From an uncultured Sulfitobacter sp. (lineage in GTDB: Bacteria; Pseudomonadota; Alphaproteobacteria; Rhodobacterales; Rhodobacteraceae): a stretch of DNA of 8,666 nucleotides. The notes below the pieces were generated by a model, which saw nothing but the letters and a program-made list of their open reading frames with translations, had not been told where the DNA came from and made no database searches. The position numbers were made by a program, and so were the translations under genes. Positions 1 through 6,880 of this stretch are shown in pieces (position 1 is the first letter of the stretch; each line of letters starts with the position of its first letter). The stretch spans positions 1-8,666 of the forward strand of contig CALAIJ010000170.1 in NCBI GenBank assembly GCA_937923365.1, given 5' to 3'.

Positions 1-228
1 ATGGGGGCCACTGTGCTTAATGGCGCAAAGATCGGAAAGAATTGCCTGATCGGTGCAGGTGCGCTGATCACCGAAGGCAAGGAAATCCCAGACGGATCGC
101 TGGTCATGGGGGCCCCGGGCAAGGTTGTGCGCCAGTTGGACGCGCAGGCCATCGCCGGCCTGACAGCCTCAGCGCGCCACTACACGCAGAACGCGGCACG
201 GTTCCGGCGTGACCTGAAACCACTGTAG
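1..228 (+). CDS. Gamma-carbonic-anhydrase-like hexapeptide-repeat protein, C-terminal part
   Basis: The visible 75 codons end at TAG 226-228. They read as the last turns of a left-handed beta-helix (hexapeptide steps around [20 protein letters not shown]) followed by the [10 protein letters not shown] segment and a C-terminal helix. This pattern is typical of the YrdA/PaaY/CaiE-like gamma-carbonic-anhydrase family, whose members are usually about 170-200 residues, so roughly 100 N-terminal residues lie left of the window. The ATG at position 1 is almost certainly an internal Met, not the start. Metal-ligand histidines would be in the missing part, so enzyme activity cannot be judged. The gene ends 4 bases before phoR, so the two are probably co-transcribed, although a link to phosphate sensing is not evident. 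A hexapeptide acyltransferase is the main alternative. Confidence 0.8.
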   Translation: MGATVLNGAKIGKNCLIGAGALITEGKEIPDGSLVMGAPGKVVRQLDAQAIAGLTASARHYTQNAARFRRDLKPL

Positions 229-232
229 CAAC

Positions 233-1270
233 ATGACCGATGCGCCCCTTGCGACCCTGATCGAGGCACTGCCGATGCCCACGCTGGTCATCGACGCAAC
301 AGAGCGCATCGCCGGGGTCAACGGCTTGGCCGAAGGGTTGCTGGGACAGGGCGCCGTGATGCGCCATTTCGTGACCGTGTTGCGCCAGCCCGCGGTTGTC
401 GACGCGGTCGAGCTTTGTCTTGCTGATGATCACCCGCGCGAAGTCACCTATCTGGCGCGGGATGACGTGACTTATGATGTGCATTTGCAACGGGCAGGCG
501 GGTTGGTTGTCGTGACCTTTCAGGACGTCACGCAGATGACTCAGGCAGGTCAAATACGGCGCGATTTTGTCGCCAATGTCAGCCACGAATTGCGCACGCC
601 GCTGACCTCTTTGATGGGGTTCATCGAAACCTTGCAGGGGCCAGCACGGGAAGATGCCGCCGCGCGCACGCGGTTCCTGGACATCATGCGCGATGAGGCA
701 GAGCGTATGAACCGTCTGATCGGTGATCTGCTGTCGCTCAGCCGCGTTGAGGCAGAAGGGCGCGTGCGGCCCACCCAGCGTATCAATCTGACAGATATTT
801 TGACCATAACATTTCGCAATCTCAAACAGTTGCTGGACGAAGCTGATGTTACTTTGACCTTCGATCAGAGCACCAGGCCGTTGCATGTGTTGGGGGATTC
901 AGACCAGTTGTTGCAGGTCTTCACCAACCTTGTCGAAAACGCCGTGAAATACGGGGGTGCGGGGGTGCGGATTGATGTCTCGGCCGAAACCGTCGCACAT
1001 GACCTTGCGCTGCGTGGCCCTGCCATTCGCATCAGCCTGCGCGACTATGGGCCGGGGATTGATCCGCAACACCTGCCGCGCCTGACGGAGCGGTTTTATC
1101 GCGCAGACAATCACCGCAGCCGCGCAATGGGGGGAACGGGGCTGGGTCTGGCCATTGTGAAACACATCCTGAACCGCCATCGCGGGCGGCTCAAGATCAC
1201 ATCTGAGGTGGGGCAGGGTGCTGAATTTACTGTCATTCTACCGGCGGAGGCCGTGGCAGACAGCGCATAG
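233..1270 (+). CDS. phoR: Phosphate regulon sensor histidine kinase PhoR, lacking membrane segments
   Basis: This 345-residue kinase should autophosphorylate and exchange phosphate with PhoB, under control of the Pst transporter and PhoU. In order it has a PAS-like domain (about residues 9-100), the dimerisation/phosphoacceptor helix with H-box VSHELRTPL (His118), and an ATP-binding domain with the N-box TNLVENAVKY (Asn232, Asn236), G1 box DYGPGID (271-277), F-box ERFYR (286-290) and G2 box GGTGLGL (300-306). No hydrophobic stretch long enough for a membrane helix is present, unlike E. coli PhoR, which has N-terminal membrane segments. The start is firm: an in-frame TGA lies at 215-217 and no start codon occurs between it and ATG 233. 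There is no clear Shine-Dalgarno sequence; the start is 4 bases after the preceding stop, suggesting coupled translation. It lies upstream of the Pho box and so probably uses another promoter. The name rests on the kinase family plus its position beside pst and phoB. Confidence 0.93.
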   Translation: MTDAPLATLIEALPMPTLVIDATERIAGVNGLAEGLLGQGAVMRHFVTVLRQPAVVDAVELCLADDHPREVTYLARDDVTYDVHLQRAGGLVVVTFQDVTQMTQAGQIRRDFVANVSHELRTPLTSLMGFIETLQGPAREDAAARTRFLDIMRDEAERMNRLIGDLLSLSRVEAEGRVRPTQRINLTDILTITFRNLKQLLDEADVTLTFDQSTRPLHVLGDSDQLLQVFTNLVENAVKYGGAGVRIDVSAETVAHDLALRGPAIRISLRDYGPGIDPQHLPRLTERFYRADNHRSRAMGGTGLGLAIVKHILNRHRGRLKITSEVGQGAEFTVILPAEAVADSA

Positions 1271-1306
1271 CGTCCCGTTTCCGCATTTTTCACCTGAAAC
1301 CGACAA

Positions 1307-1335
1307 CTGTCATAAAACTGTAATGTAACTGTCAC
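1307..1335 (+). promoter_or_regulatory. Pho box with three PhoB half-sites upstream of pstS
   Basis: Three direct copies of the 7-base PhoB unit occur at 1307-1313 (CTGTCAT), 1318-1324 (CTGTAAT) and 1329-1335 (CTGTCAC), each separated by 4 bases (AAAA, GTAA). The exact 11-base period matches the known Pho box design, in which PhoB subunits bind in tandem on one face of the DNA. It lies in the gap between phoR and pstS and points at the pst operon. No further clear unit is seen 11 bases upstream (1296-1302) or downstream (1340-1346). Confidence 0.92.
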
Positions 1336-1356
1336 AAAAGCTCAGCAACGCGCGCG

Positions 1357-1362
1357 TAAAAA
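1357..1362 (+). promoter_or_regulatory. Candidate -10 element of the pstS promoter
   Basis: TAAAAA matches the -10 consensus at four of six positions and is the best candidate downstream of the Pho box. It starts 21 bases after the third unit ends. In E. coli pho promoters the -10 usually begins about 10 bases after the last unit. The spacing would fit if a degenerate fourth unit occupied 1340-1346, but that segment does not resemble the consensus. A -35 element is not recognisable, as expected for a PhoB-activated promoter. The assignment is tentative. Confidence 0.35.
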
Positions 1363-1381
1363 TGCGCACAAGGACCTCACG

Positions 1382-1431
1382 AGGAGGCTCCTTTGACTGC
1401 TACATCTGACAGGAGACGCTCATGTCACTGA
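1382..1431 (+). other. pstS leader: unassigned strong Shine-Dalgarno and possible 12-codon leader ORF
   Basis: Two ribosome-binding-like sequences occur before pstS. AGGAG at 1411-1415 is 6 bases from the pstS ATG and clearly serves it. A better match, AGGAGG at 1382-1387, lies about 35 bases from that ATG, too far to serve it. It is 5 bases before a TTG (1393-1395) that opens a 12-codon frame ending at TGA 1429-1431, overlapping the first codons of pstS in a different reading frame. The encoded peptide would be Arg-rich in the middle. This is only a structural observation; the TTG start and short length make it uncertain that it is translated. Confidence 0.25.
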
Positions 1432-2462
1432 AAACGCTGACCACATCCACCCTGGCCATTGCCGCCCTTTCCGCCACCGCCGCCATGGCGCGTGATCAGG
1501 TTCAGGTCGCCGGATCCTCCACGGTTTTGCCGTATGCCTCCATCGTGGCCGAAGCCTTTGGCGAAAACTTTGACTACCCGACGCCGGTCGTGGAATCAGG
1601 TGGATCTTCTGCGGGTCTCAAGCGGTTTTGCGAGGGCGTGGGCGAGAACACAATTGATGTCGCCAACGCGTCGCGCCAGATCAAGCCTTCCGAGATGGCC
1701 GTCTGCGCCGAGAACGGCGTGACCGACATCATCGAGGTGCGCGTCGGCTATGACGGGATCGTCTTTGCCAGCGACATCAATGGCAACGGTTTCGCCTTCA
1801 CACCAACCGATTGGTACAAGGCCCTGTCCGCACAAGTGGCTGTCAACGGCAAACTGGTCGATAACCCCTACACCATGTGGAACGAGGTCAACGCAGACTT
1901 CCCCGCGCAGCCCATTCAGGCATTCATTCCGGGCACCAAGCACGGTACGCGCGAAGTCTTCGAAGACAAGGTGATCCTTGCCGGGTGCGAAGAAACAGGC
2001 GATTTTGACCTTTATAAAGCGGCCAACGGCGATGACAAAAAAGCCGCCGAGAAAGCCTGCATCGGTCTGCGCACCGACGGCAAGACGGTCGATATTGATG
2101 GCGATTACACCGAGACGCTGGCCCGCATCGAAAGCAACAAGGACGGCATTGGCGTTTTTGGGCTGGCCTTCTACGAGAACAATACAGACAAGCTGCAGGT
2201 GGCCACCATGGGCGGGGTTGAGCCTTCGACAGAGAGTATCGCATCGGGTGAATACCCCGTTTCGCGACCGCTGTTCTTCTATATCAAGAAGGCGCATATC
2301 GGCGTCATCCCCGGCCTGAAAGAATACGCAGAATTCTTTGTAGCTGATGAGGTGGCAGGCCCCGATGGCCCGCTGGCCGAATACGGTCTTGTCTCTGATC
2401 CCGAGCTTGAGGCGACACAAACAATCGTCGCTGATGAGACCGTGATCACCGGCGGCTCCTGA
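1422..2462 (+). CDS. pstS: Periplasmic phosphate-binding protein PstS
   Basis: PstS captures phosphate in the periplasm and delivers it to PstC/PstA. The 346-residue product starts with a Sec signal peptide: a basic start, a hydrophobic core, and a likely cleavage after AMA at residues 21-23. The mature part has the phosphate-loop motifs GSSTVLPYA (31-39) and ESGGSSAGLKRFC (58-70), then ANASRQIK (81-88) and the second-lobe motif GTKHGTREVF (171-180), as in the PstS type found in many proteobacteria. Four cysteines (70, 95, 189, 213) fall as one pair in each half and could form two disulphides; that is inference. The start has a good AGGAG 6 bases upstream. It is the first gene after the Pho box and is separated from pstC by 84 bases containing a hairpin, consistent with higher expression than the rest of the operon. 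Confidence 0.96.
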   Translation: MSLKTLTTSTLAIAALSATAAMARDQVQVAGSSTVLPYASIVAEAFGENFDYPTPVVESGGSSAGLKRFCEGVGENTIDVANASRQIKPSEMAVCAENGVTDIIEVRVGYDGIVFASDINGNGFAFTPTDWYKALSAQVAVNGKLVDNPYTMWNEVNADFPAQPIQAFIPGTKHGTREVFEDKVILAGCEETGDFDLYKAANGDDKKAAEKACIGLRTDGKTVDIDGDYTETLARIESNKDGIGVFGLAFYENNTDKLQVATMGGVEPSTESIASGEYPVSRPLFFYIKKAHIGVIPGLKEYAEFFVADEVAGPDGPLAEYGLVSDPELEATQTIVADETVITGGS

Positions 2463-2486
2463 CACCAAGCGAAATAATCCAAAACT

Positions 2487-2514
2487 GGCCGGCGCAGCAC
2501 TGCTCCGGCCTTTT
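2487..2514 (+). terminator. Hairpin with T-run between pstS and pstC (probable partial terminator)
   Basis: GGCCGG (2487-2492) pairs with CCGGCC (2505-2510). After one C/T mismatch, GCA (2494-2496) pairs with TGC (2501-2503) around a GCAC loop. The stem is followed directly by TTTT (2511-2514), the form of an intrinsic terminator but with a short T-run. Because pstC, pstA, pstB, phoU and phoB follow closely with no obvious new promoter, complete termination is unlikely. It probably trims downstream transcription or protects the 3' end of a pstS message. Confidence 0.7.
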
Positions 2515-2546
2515 ACCGCCACGCCCACTGGGATAAGACCAAGACC

Positions 2547-4055
2547 ATGACAGCCGCCCTCCAGATTATCGGCCTGCCTCTGCCGCTTGCCTTGCTGATC
2601 GCCGTCGGGGTGATTGCTGCCGTGGGGTATATGTTGACACGCGCACGGGCCATGACGCGCGCCGGAGGGGATGCGCGCGGCCTGCACTCCCTACCGCGCT
2701 ACTACGGCATGACCGCAGCGATGTTCGCGGCCGTGCCCGCCCTTGGGGTGATGGTCATCTGGATGCTGGCGCAGCCCATGGTCGTGCAAAACGCCGTGCT
2801 GCCCCTGATCCCCGCCGCGGAGATCACAAGCGCAGGCACCCAAAGCCTGATCCTGTCGGACGTAAAGCGTGTGGCGGACGGGCTTGACGTTGCAGTAGCA
2901 CAAGGTGCCTTGAAGCGCGCAGACATCGCCGCGATGGCAGATGACCCTTCGGGCTTGCGCGAAACACTGGGCAGCGTTGGCGTGGCGCTTGGGTCAGATG
3001 TGAAACCCTATGTTCTGCAAGCGGCCGAAGCCTCCCGCGGGTTGAAAACCAAAGGCCAGTCGTGGATGGCGATTGTCGTTCTGGTCCTTGCTTTGGGCGG
3101 CGCGGCATTGGCCTTGCGGGCTGCTGATCCCGCCTTCCGCGCCCGCAACGTGGTTGAGCGGGGCATCTTGGTGCTTTTGATCGTGGCCGCGTCGCTGGCC
3201 ATTCTGACCACCGTGGGCATCGTGCTGTCGATGCTGTTTGAATCGATCAATTTCTTCCGCCTGCATGACTGGAAAGACTTCTTTCTGGGCACGACGTGGG
3301 CGCCGAACTTTCGCGGTGACAGTGACCTGAGCATTCTGCCACTGCTTTGGGGCACACTTTATATCTCCATCGTGGCCTTGTTGGTGGCTGTGCCAATCGG
3401 GCTGTTCGCCGCGATTTATCTGAGCGAATACGCAGGCCCGAAGGTGCGCGCTGTGGCCAAGCCTCTGCTCGAAATTCTCGCCGGGATCCCGACGATTGTG
3501 TACGGTCTCTTTGCCCTGCTGACGGTGGGTCCGTTTCTTGTCAGCATCTTTGGCCGTGGCGACGAAGGGCTGCTGGGCGTGGAATGGATGTCGGGGGCGA
3601 CAGCCGTTCTGACGGCAGGCTTGGTGATGGGTATCATGCTGATCCCGTTTGTGTCCTCTTTGTCTGACGACATCATTAATGCGGTCCCGCAATCCCTGCG
3701 CGACGGGTCCTTTGGCCTTGGTGCGACGCAATCGGAGACCGTGCGGCAAGTGGTGCTGCCCGCAGCCTTGCCGGGTATCGTGGGCGCGATATTGCTGGCC
3801 GCGTCCCGTGCCATTGGCGAGACGATGATCGTGGTCCTGGGGGCAGGGGCCATCGCCCGCATCTCGGGCAACCCGTTTGAGGCGATGACCACCATCACCA
3901 CACGCATCGTCAGCCAGTTGACGGGCGACACGGACTTTGCCAGCCCAGAGACACTTGTGGCCTTCGCCCTTGGCCTGACGCTGTTCGTGCTGACGCTGGG
4001 GCTGAACGTGATCGCGTTGTACATCGTGCGCACATATCGGGAGCAGTACGAATGA
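2547..4055 (+). CDS. pstC: Phosphate ABC transporter permease PstC, long form
   Basis: One of the two channel subunits of the high-affinity phosphate importer in the inner membrane. At 502 residues it is much longer than E. coli PstC (about 319). The additional N-terminal part has two membrane helices (about 5-30 and 54-75), a roughly 95-residue hydrophilic stretch (76-172) and a further helix (173-191). The conventional permease core then begins (helix about 204-232) with the transport domain from about 265. The cytoplasmic coupling loop that contacts PstB is at about 384-411 (LRDGSFGLGATQSETV, then VLPAALPGI), followed by SRAIGETM (420-427). The Arg and Glu of this last motif match residues important for transport in E. 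coli PstC. The extension resembles the N-terminal domain described for this PstC class (Pfam DUF3708), by recall. The Shine-Dalgarno sequence is weak (GGGATAAG, distant), implying lower translation than pstS. The stop overlaps the pstA start as ATGA. Confidence 0.95.
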   Translation: MTAALQIIGLPLPLALLIAVGVIAAVGYMLTRARAMTRAGGDARGLHSLPRYYGMTAAMFAAVPALGVMVIWMLAQPMVVQNAVLPLIPAAEITSAGTQSLILSDVKRVADGLDVAVAQGALKRADIAAMADDPSGLRETLGSVGVALGSDVKPYVLQAAEASRGLKTKGQSWMAIVVLVLALGGAALALRAADPAFRARNVVERGILVLLIVAASLAILTTVGIVLSMLFESINFFRLHDWKDFFLGTTWAPNFRGDSDLSILPLLWGTLYISIVALLVAVPIGLFAAIYLSEYAGPKVRAVAKPLLEILAGIPTIVYGLFALLTVGPFLVSIFGRGDEGLLGVEWMSGATAVLTAGLVMGIMLIPFVSSLSDDIINAVPQSLRDGSFGLGATQSETVRQVVLPAALPGIVGAILLAASRAIGETMIVVLGAGAIARISGNPFEAMTTITTRIVSQLTGDTDFASPETLVAFALGLTLFVLTLGLNVIALYIVRTYREQYE

Positions 4056-5368
4056 CCAAATCCTCCCTTCTGGTGCAAGACGCCCGCACCGCCAAACGCA
4101 ACCGCGCAGAGACCCGTTTCAAAGCATATGGCATGGCGGCAATCGCTGTGGGCCTGCTGATGCTGGTGATCCTGCTGGTCACGATTATCGGGCGTGGCAC
4201 GGGCGCGTTTCAGCAGACCTTTGTGACATTGCCGGTGACGCTGACCGAAGGAAAGCTGGACAAAAAGGGCAACCGCGATCTGGCGGATATCAAAAAGGTC
4301 TCCACCTTCGGCTATGCGCCGCTGCTGAAAGACGCGTTTGAGGCAAAGGTGGCAGAGGCCGGCATCGAAACGGCGCTGAAATCCAAGGCCATGGCAGGAT
4401 TGCTGTCGAAAGACGCCGCCGCAGAGTTGCGTAACTACGTCTTGGCCAATGTGGACCAGATCGGCGACACGGTTGAATTTGAATTCCTCGCCAGCGGGCG
4501 CGTCGATGGCTATCTCAAAGGCCGCGTGACCCGCGAGAGCATTGCCAACGACAAGAACATAAACGCCGCCCAATTGGATCTGGTAGATGCCTTGGTTGCG
4601 GACGGGTCCATTGCGAAAAAGTTCAATCTGGCCTTCATTACGGGCGCTGATGCGTCCGACGCGCGGCCAGAGGCTGCGGGCATGGGGGTCTCCATGATCG
4701 GTTCACTGTTCATGATGCTTGTGGTCTTGGCTTTGGCATTGCCGATCGGGGTGGCGGCCAGCATCTATCTGGAGGAATTCGCGCCCAAGAACTGGATCAC
4801 GGACATCATCGAGGTGAATATCTCAAACCTTGCGGCGGTCCCGTCGATTGTCTTTGGTATCTTGGGCCTCGCAGTGTTCATCAACTACATGCACCTGCCG
4901 AATTCGGCACCTTTGGTGGGTGGTTTGGTCCTAACGCTGATGACATTGCCGACGATCATCATCTCAACGCGGGCCTCGCTGAAATCCGTGCCGCCCAGTA
5001 TCCGCGATGCGGCTCTTGGGGTAGGGGCCTCGAAAATGCAGTCGGTGTTCCACCACGTCTTGCCCTTGGCCGCCCCCGGTATCCTGACTGGTACAATCAT
5101 CGGCCTTGCACAGGCTTTGGGCGAAACCGCACCGTTGCTGCTGATCGGCATGGTGGGCTTTATCGCGTCAAACGCACCAGAGACGCTGGCGGACGGGTTG
5201 ATGGCCCCGAATTCCGCGATGCCCGCGCAAATTTACGAGTGGGCAAAACGCGCAGACCCGGCATTCTACGAACGCGCTTGGGGCGGCATCATCATCCTGC
5301 TGGTCTTTCTGATCACAATGAACGCGATCGCAGTGCTGCTGCGCCGCCGTTTTGAGCGGCGCTGGTAG
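4052..5368 (+). CDS. pstA: Phosphate ABC transporter permease PstA, long form
   Basis: The partner of PstC in the membrane channel. It has 438 residues against about 296 in E. coli. A cytoplasmic basic start leads to membrane helix 1 (about 28-48), a hydrophilic, probably periplasmic domain (about 50-208), then the permease core from about 212 with further helices. The coupling loop is near 316-344 (SIRDAALGVGAS, then VLPLAAPGI), followed by LAQALGETAPLL (352-363). The enlarged periplasmic part matches the domain known in this class (Pfam DUF3333), by recall. At residue 354 (CAG, 5111-5113) there is Gln where E. coli PstA has the Arg of ARIAGETAPLL. The start overlaps the pstC stop by 4 bases, with GGGAG (4039-4043) 8 bases upstream, so the two subunits are translationally coupled. 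Confidence 0.95.
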   Translation: MTKSSLLVQDARTAKRNRAETRFKAYGMAAIAVGLLMLVILLVTIIGRGTGAFQQTFVTLPVTLTEGKLDKKGNRDLADIKKVSTFGYAPLLKDAFEAKVAEAGIETALKSKAMAGLLSKDAAAELRNYVLANVDQIGDTVEFEFLASGRVDGYLKGRVTRESIANDKNINAAQLDLVDALVADGSIAKKFNLAFITGADASDARPEAAGMGVSMIGSLFMMLVVLALALPIGVAASIYLEEFAPKNWITDIIEVNISNLAAVPSIVFGILGLAVFINYMHLPNSAPLVGGLVLTLMTLPTIIISTRASLKSVPPSIRDAALGVGASKMQSVFHHVLPLAAPGILTGTIIGLAQALGETAPLLLIGMVGFIASNAPETLADGLMAPNSAMPAQIYEWAKRADPAFYERAWGGIIILLVFLITMNAIAVLLRRRFERRW

Positions 5369-5377
5369 GGCTAGAAC

Positions 5378-6163
5378 ATGACTTCGGAGAACAATGTGAC
5401 TGACACAAACGTCAAAATCGCGGCCCGCGACGTGCAGGTCTACTATGGCGACAACCACGCCATCAAAGACGTGAACGTGGATATCGAGGACAAAACCGTC
5501 ACCGCTTTCATCGGTCCTTCGGGCTGTGGAAAATCAACTTTTCTGCGTTGTATCAACAGGATGAACGACACAATTGATGTTTGCCGCGTGACCGGCGACA
5601 TCCGCATTGATGGCGAAGACATCTATGACCGCGCTGTTGATCCGGTGCAGTTGCGCGCCAAGGTCGGGATGGTATTCCAAAAGCCGAACCCGTTCCCGAA
5701 ATCGATCTATGACAACGTGGCATACGGCCCGCGCATTCACGGTTTGTCGCGCAATAAGGCTGAATTGGACGATATCGTGGAGCGCGCCTTGCGCCGTGGT
5801 GCGATCTGGGACGAGGTCAAAGACCGCCTGCAAGCCCCCGGCACCGGTCTTTCCGGCGGCCAACAACAACGCCTGTGCATCGCACGTGCTGTTGCCACAG
5901 AACCCGAAGTGCTACTGATGGATGAGCCATGCTCGGCCCTTGATCCGATCGCCACTGCGCAGGTCGAAGAATTGATCGACGAGTTGCGGCAGAACTATTC
6001 TGTCGTGATCGTCACCCATTCGATGCAGCAGGCCGCACGGGTCAGCCAGAAGACAGCCTTCTTCCATCTGGGAAATCTGGTTGAATTCGGCGAGACCGAC
6101 AAAATATTCACCAGCCCCGAAGACCCGCGCACCGAGAGTTACATCACCGGACGGATTGGATAA
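5378..6163 (+). CDS. pstB: Phosphate ABC transporter ATP-binding protein PstB
   Basis: The cytoplasmic ATPase that powers phosphate import and takes part in signalling to PhoR through PhoU. All nucleotide-binding elements are present: Walker [10 protein letters not shown] (46-54), Q-loop Gln101 in [12 protein letters not shown], the signature LSGGQQQR (158-165), Walker B VLLMDEP with catalytic Glu183, D-loop SALD (186-189) and switch His214. The stretch [20 protein letters not shown] is diagnostic of PstB among ABC ATPases. Length (261 residues) is normal. Two starts are possible: ATG 5378 with AGGG 7 bases upstream, or GTG 5396 with a better GGAG (5386-5389) 6 bases upstream. The second would remove six residues ahead of the fold and change nothing functional. 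The gene starts 9 bases after pstA. Confidence 0.97.
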   Translation: MTSENNVTDTNVKIAARDVQVYYGDNHAIKDVNVDIEDKTVTAFIGPSGCGKSTFLRCINRMNDTIDVCRVTGDIRIDGEDIYDRAVDPVQLRAKVGMVFQKPNPFPKSIYDNVAYGPRIHGLSRNKAELDDIVERALRRGAIWDEVKDRLQAPGTGLSGGQQQRLCIARAVATEPEVLLMDEPCSALDPIATAQVEELIDELRQNYSVVIVTHSMQQAARVSQKTAFFHLGNLVEFGETDKIFTSPEDPRTESYITGRIG

Positions 6164-6167
6164 AAAC

Positions 6168-6875
6168 ATGTCAAATCAACACATTGCCTCCGCCTTTGAC
6201 CGCGATCTTGAAGCCGTTCAGGCCCAGATCATGAAAATGGGTGGCCTTGTTGAGGATGCCATTCGTCTGGGCGCGCAAAGCCTTGAAACCCGCGACGAAG
6301 CACTGGCCGAAGACGTGCGGGCAGGGGACAAGGCCATCGATGCCCTTGAGGATCTGATCAACGAACGGGCCGCCCGCGTCATCGCCCTGCGCGCGCCCAC
6401 GGCGATTGATCTGCGCCTCATCCTCAGCGTAATCAAGATCAGCGCCAATCTGGAACGCATCGGGGATTACGCAAAGAACATGGCCAAGCGCACAGGCGTT
6501 CTGGCGCAAATGGACCCCGTCAACGACAGCACAGGTTCGATCCGCCGGATGGCCAAAACCGTCGAAGGGATGCTGAAAGACGCGCTTGACGCCTATATCC
6601 AGCGCGACGCTGACCTTGCCATGGCCGTCATTGCCCGGGACGAGGACGTCGACCAGATGTACAACGGATTGTTCCGCCAGTTCCTGACCTACATGATGGA
6701 GGATCAAAGCAATATCACGGCCTGTATGCACCTGCATTTCATCGCCAAAAACGTCGAGCGGATGGGCGACCACGTGACTGCCATCGCCGAGCAGACGGTC
6801 TATCTGGTCACAGGTCAACACCCTGACGATGCGCGTCCCAAGGCAGATAAAACCTCCATCGTATCAAAAGGATAG
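6168..6875 (+). CDS. phoU: Phosphate transport system regulator PhoU
   Basis: PhoU links Pst transport to PhoR and keeps the regulon off when phosphate is plentiful. The 235-residue protein is all helical and made of two repeated three-helix bundles, each with the metal-binding PhoU motif: ERIGDYAKNMA (96-106) and ERMGDHVTAIAE (197-208). DLRLILSVIKI (81-91) is the matching helix in the first bundle. The ATG at 6168 is 4 bases after the pstB stop. The frame stays open further upstream to 6081, but that would overlap pstB by more than 80 bases and add sequence unlike PhoU, so 6168 is preferred. The Shine-Dalgarno sequence is weak, suggesting coupling to pstB. With a PhoR that has no membrane anchor, PhoU and PstB are the obvious route by which transport state could reach the kinase (inference). 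Confidence 0.96.
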   Translation: MSNQHIASAFDRDLEAVQAQIMKMGGLVEDAIRLGAQSLETRDEALAEDVRAGDKAIDALEDLINERAARVIALRAPTAIDLRLILSVIKISANLERIGDYAKNMAKRTGVLAQMDPVNDSTGSIRRMAKTVEGMLKDALDAYIQRDADLAMAVIARDEDVDQMYNGLFRQFLTYMMEDQSNITACMHLHFIAKNVERMGDHVTAIAEQTVYLVTGQHPDDARPKADKTSIVSKG

Positions 6876-6880
6876 CTTCC

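Noticed and set aside
104..886. Long open frame on the - strand opposite the hexapeptide gene and phoR
   Set aside because: It lies antisense to phoR, which has every kinase motif, and its translation shows no recognisable domain. It is a by-product of GC-rich codon use.
1230..1236. CTGTCAT inside the 3' end of phoR
   Set aside because: It is a single unit with no partner 11 bases away on either side, so it is not a Pho box.
1244..1290. Possible terminator after phoR (GCGGA with TCCGC followed by ATTTTT)
   Set aside because: The stem is only 5 base pairs with a loop of about 31 bases and partly lies within phoR. The T-run is real, but the structure is too weak to call.
1596..2687. Long antisense open frame opposite pstS
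   Set aside because: It crosses the pstS-pstC gap and both genes, has no family features, and is fully explained as a shadow of strong genes.
3416..4573. 385-residue antisense open frame opposite pstC and pstA
   Set aside because: No domain can be seen, it spans the junction of two well-supported genes, and its composition looks like a reverse translation of membrane-protein codons.
6081..6167. Upstream extension of phoU
   Set aside because: It would overlap the end of pstB by more than 80 bases and add residues unlike PhoU; ATG 6168 gives the normal family start.
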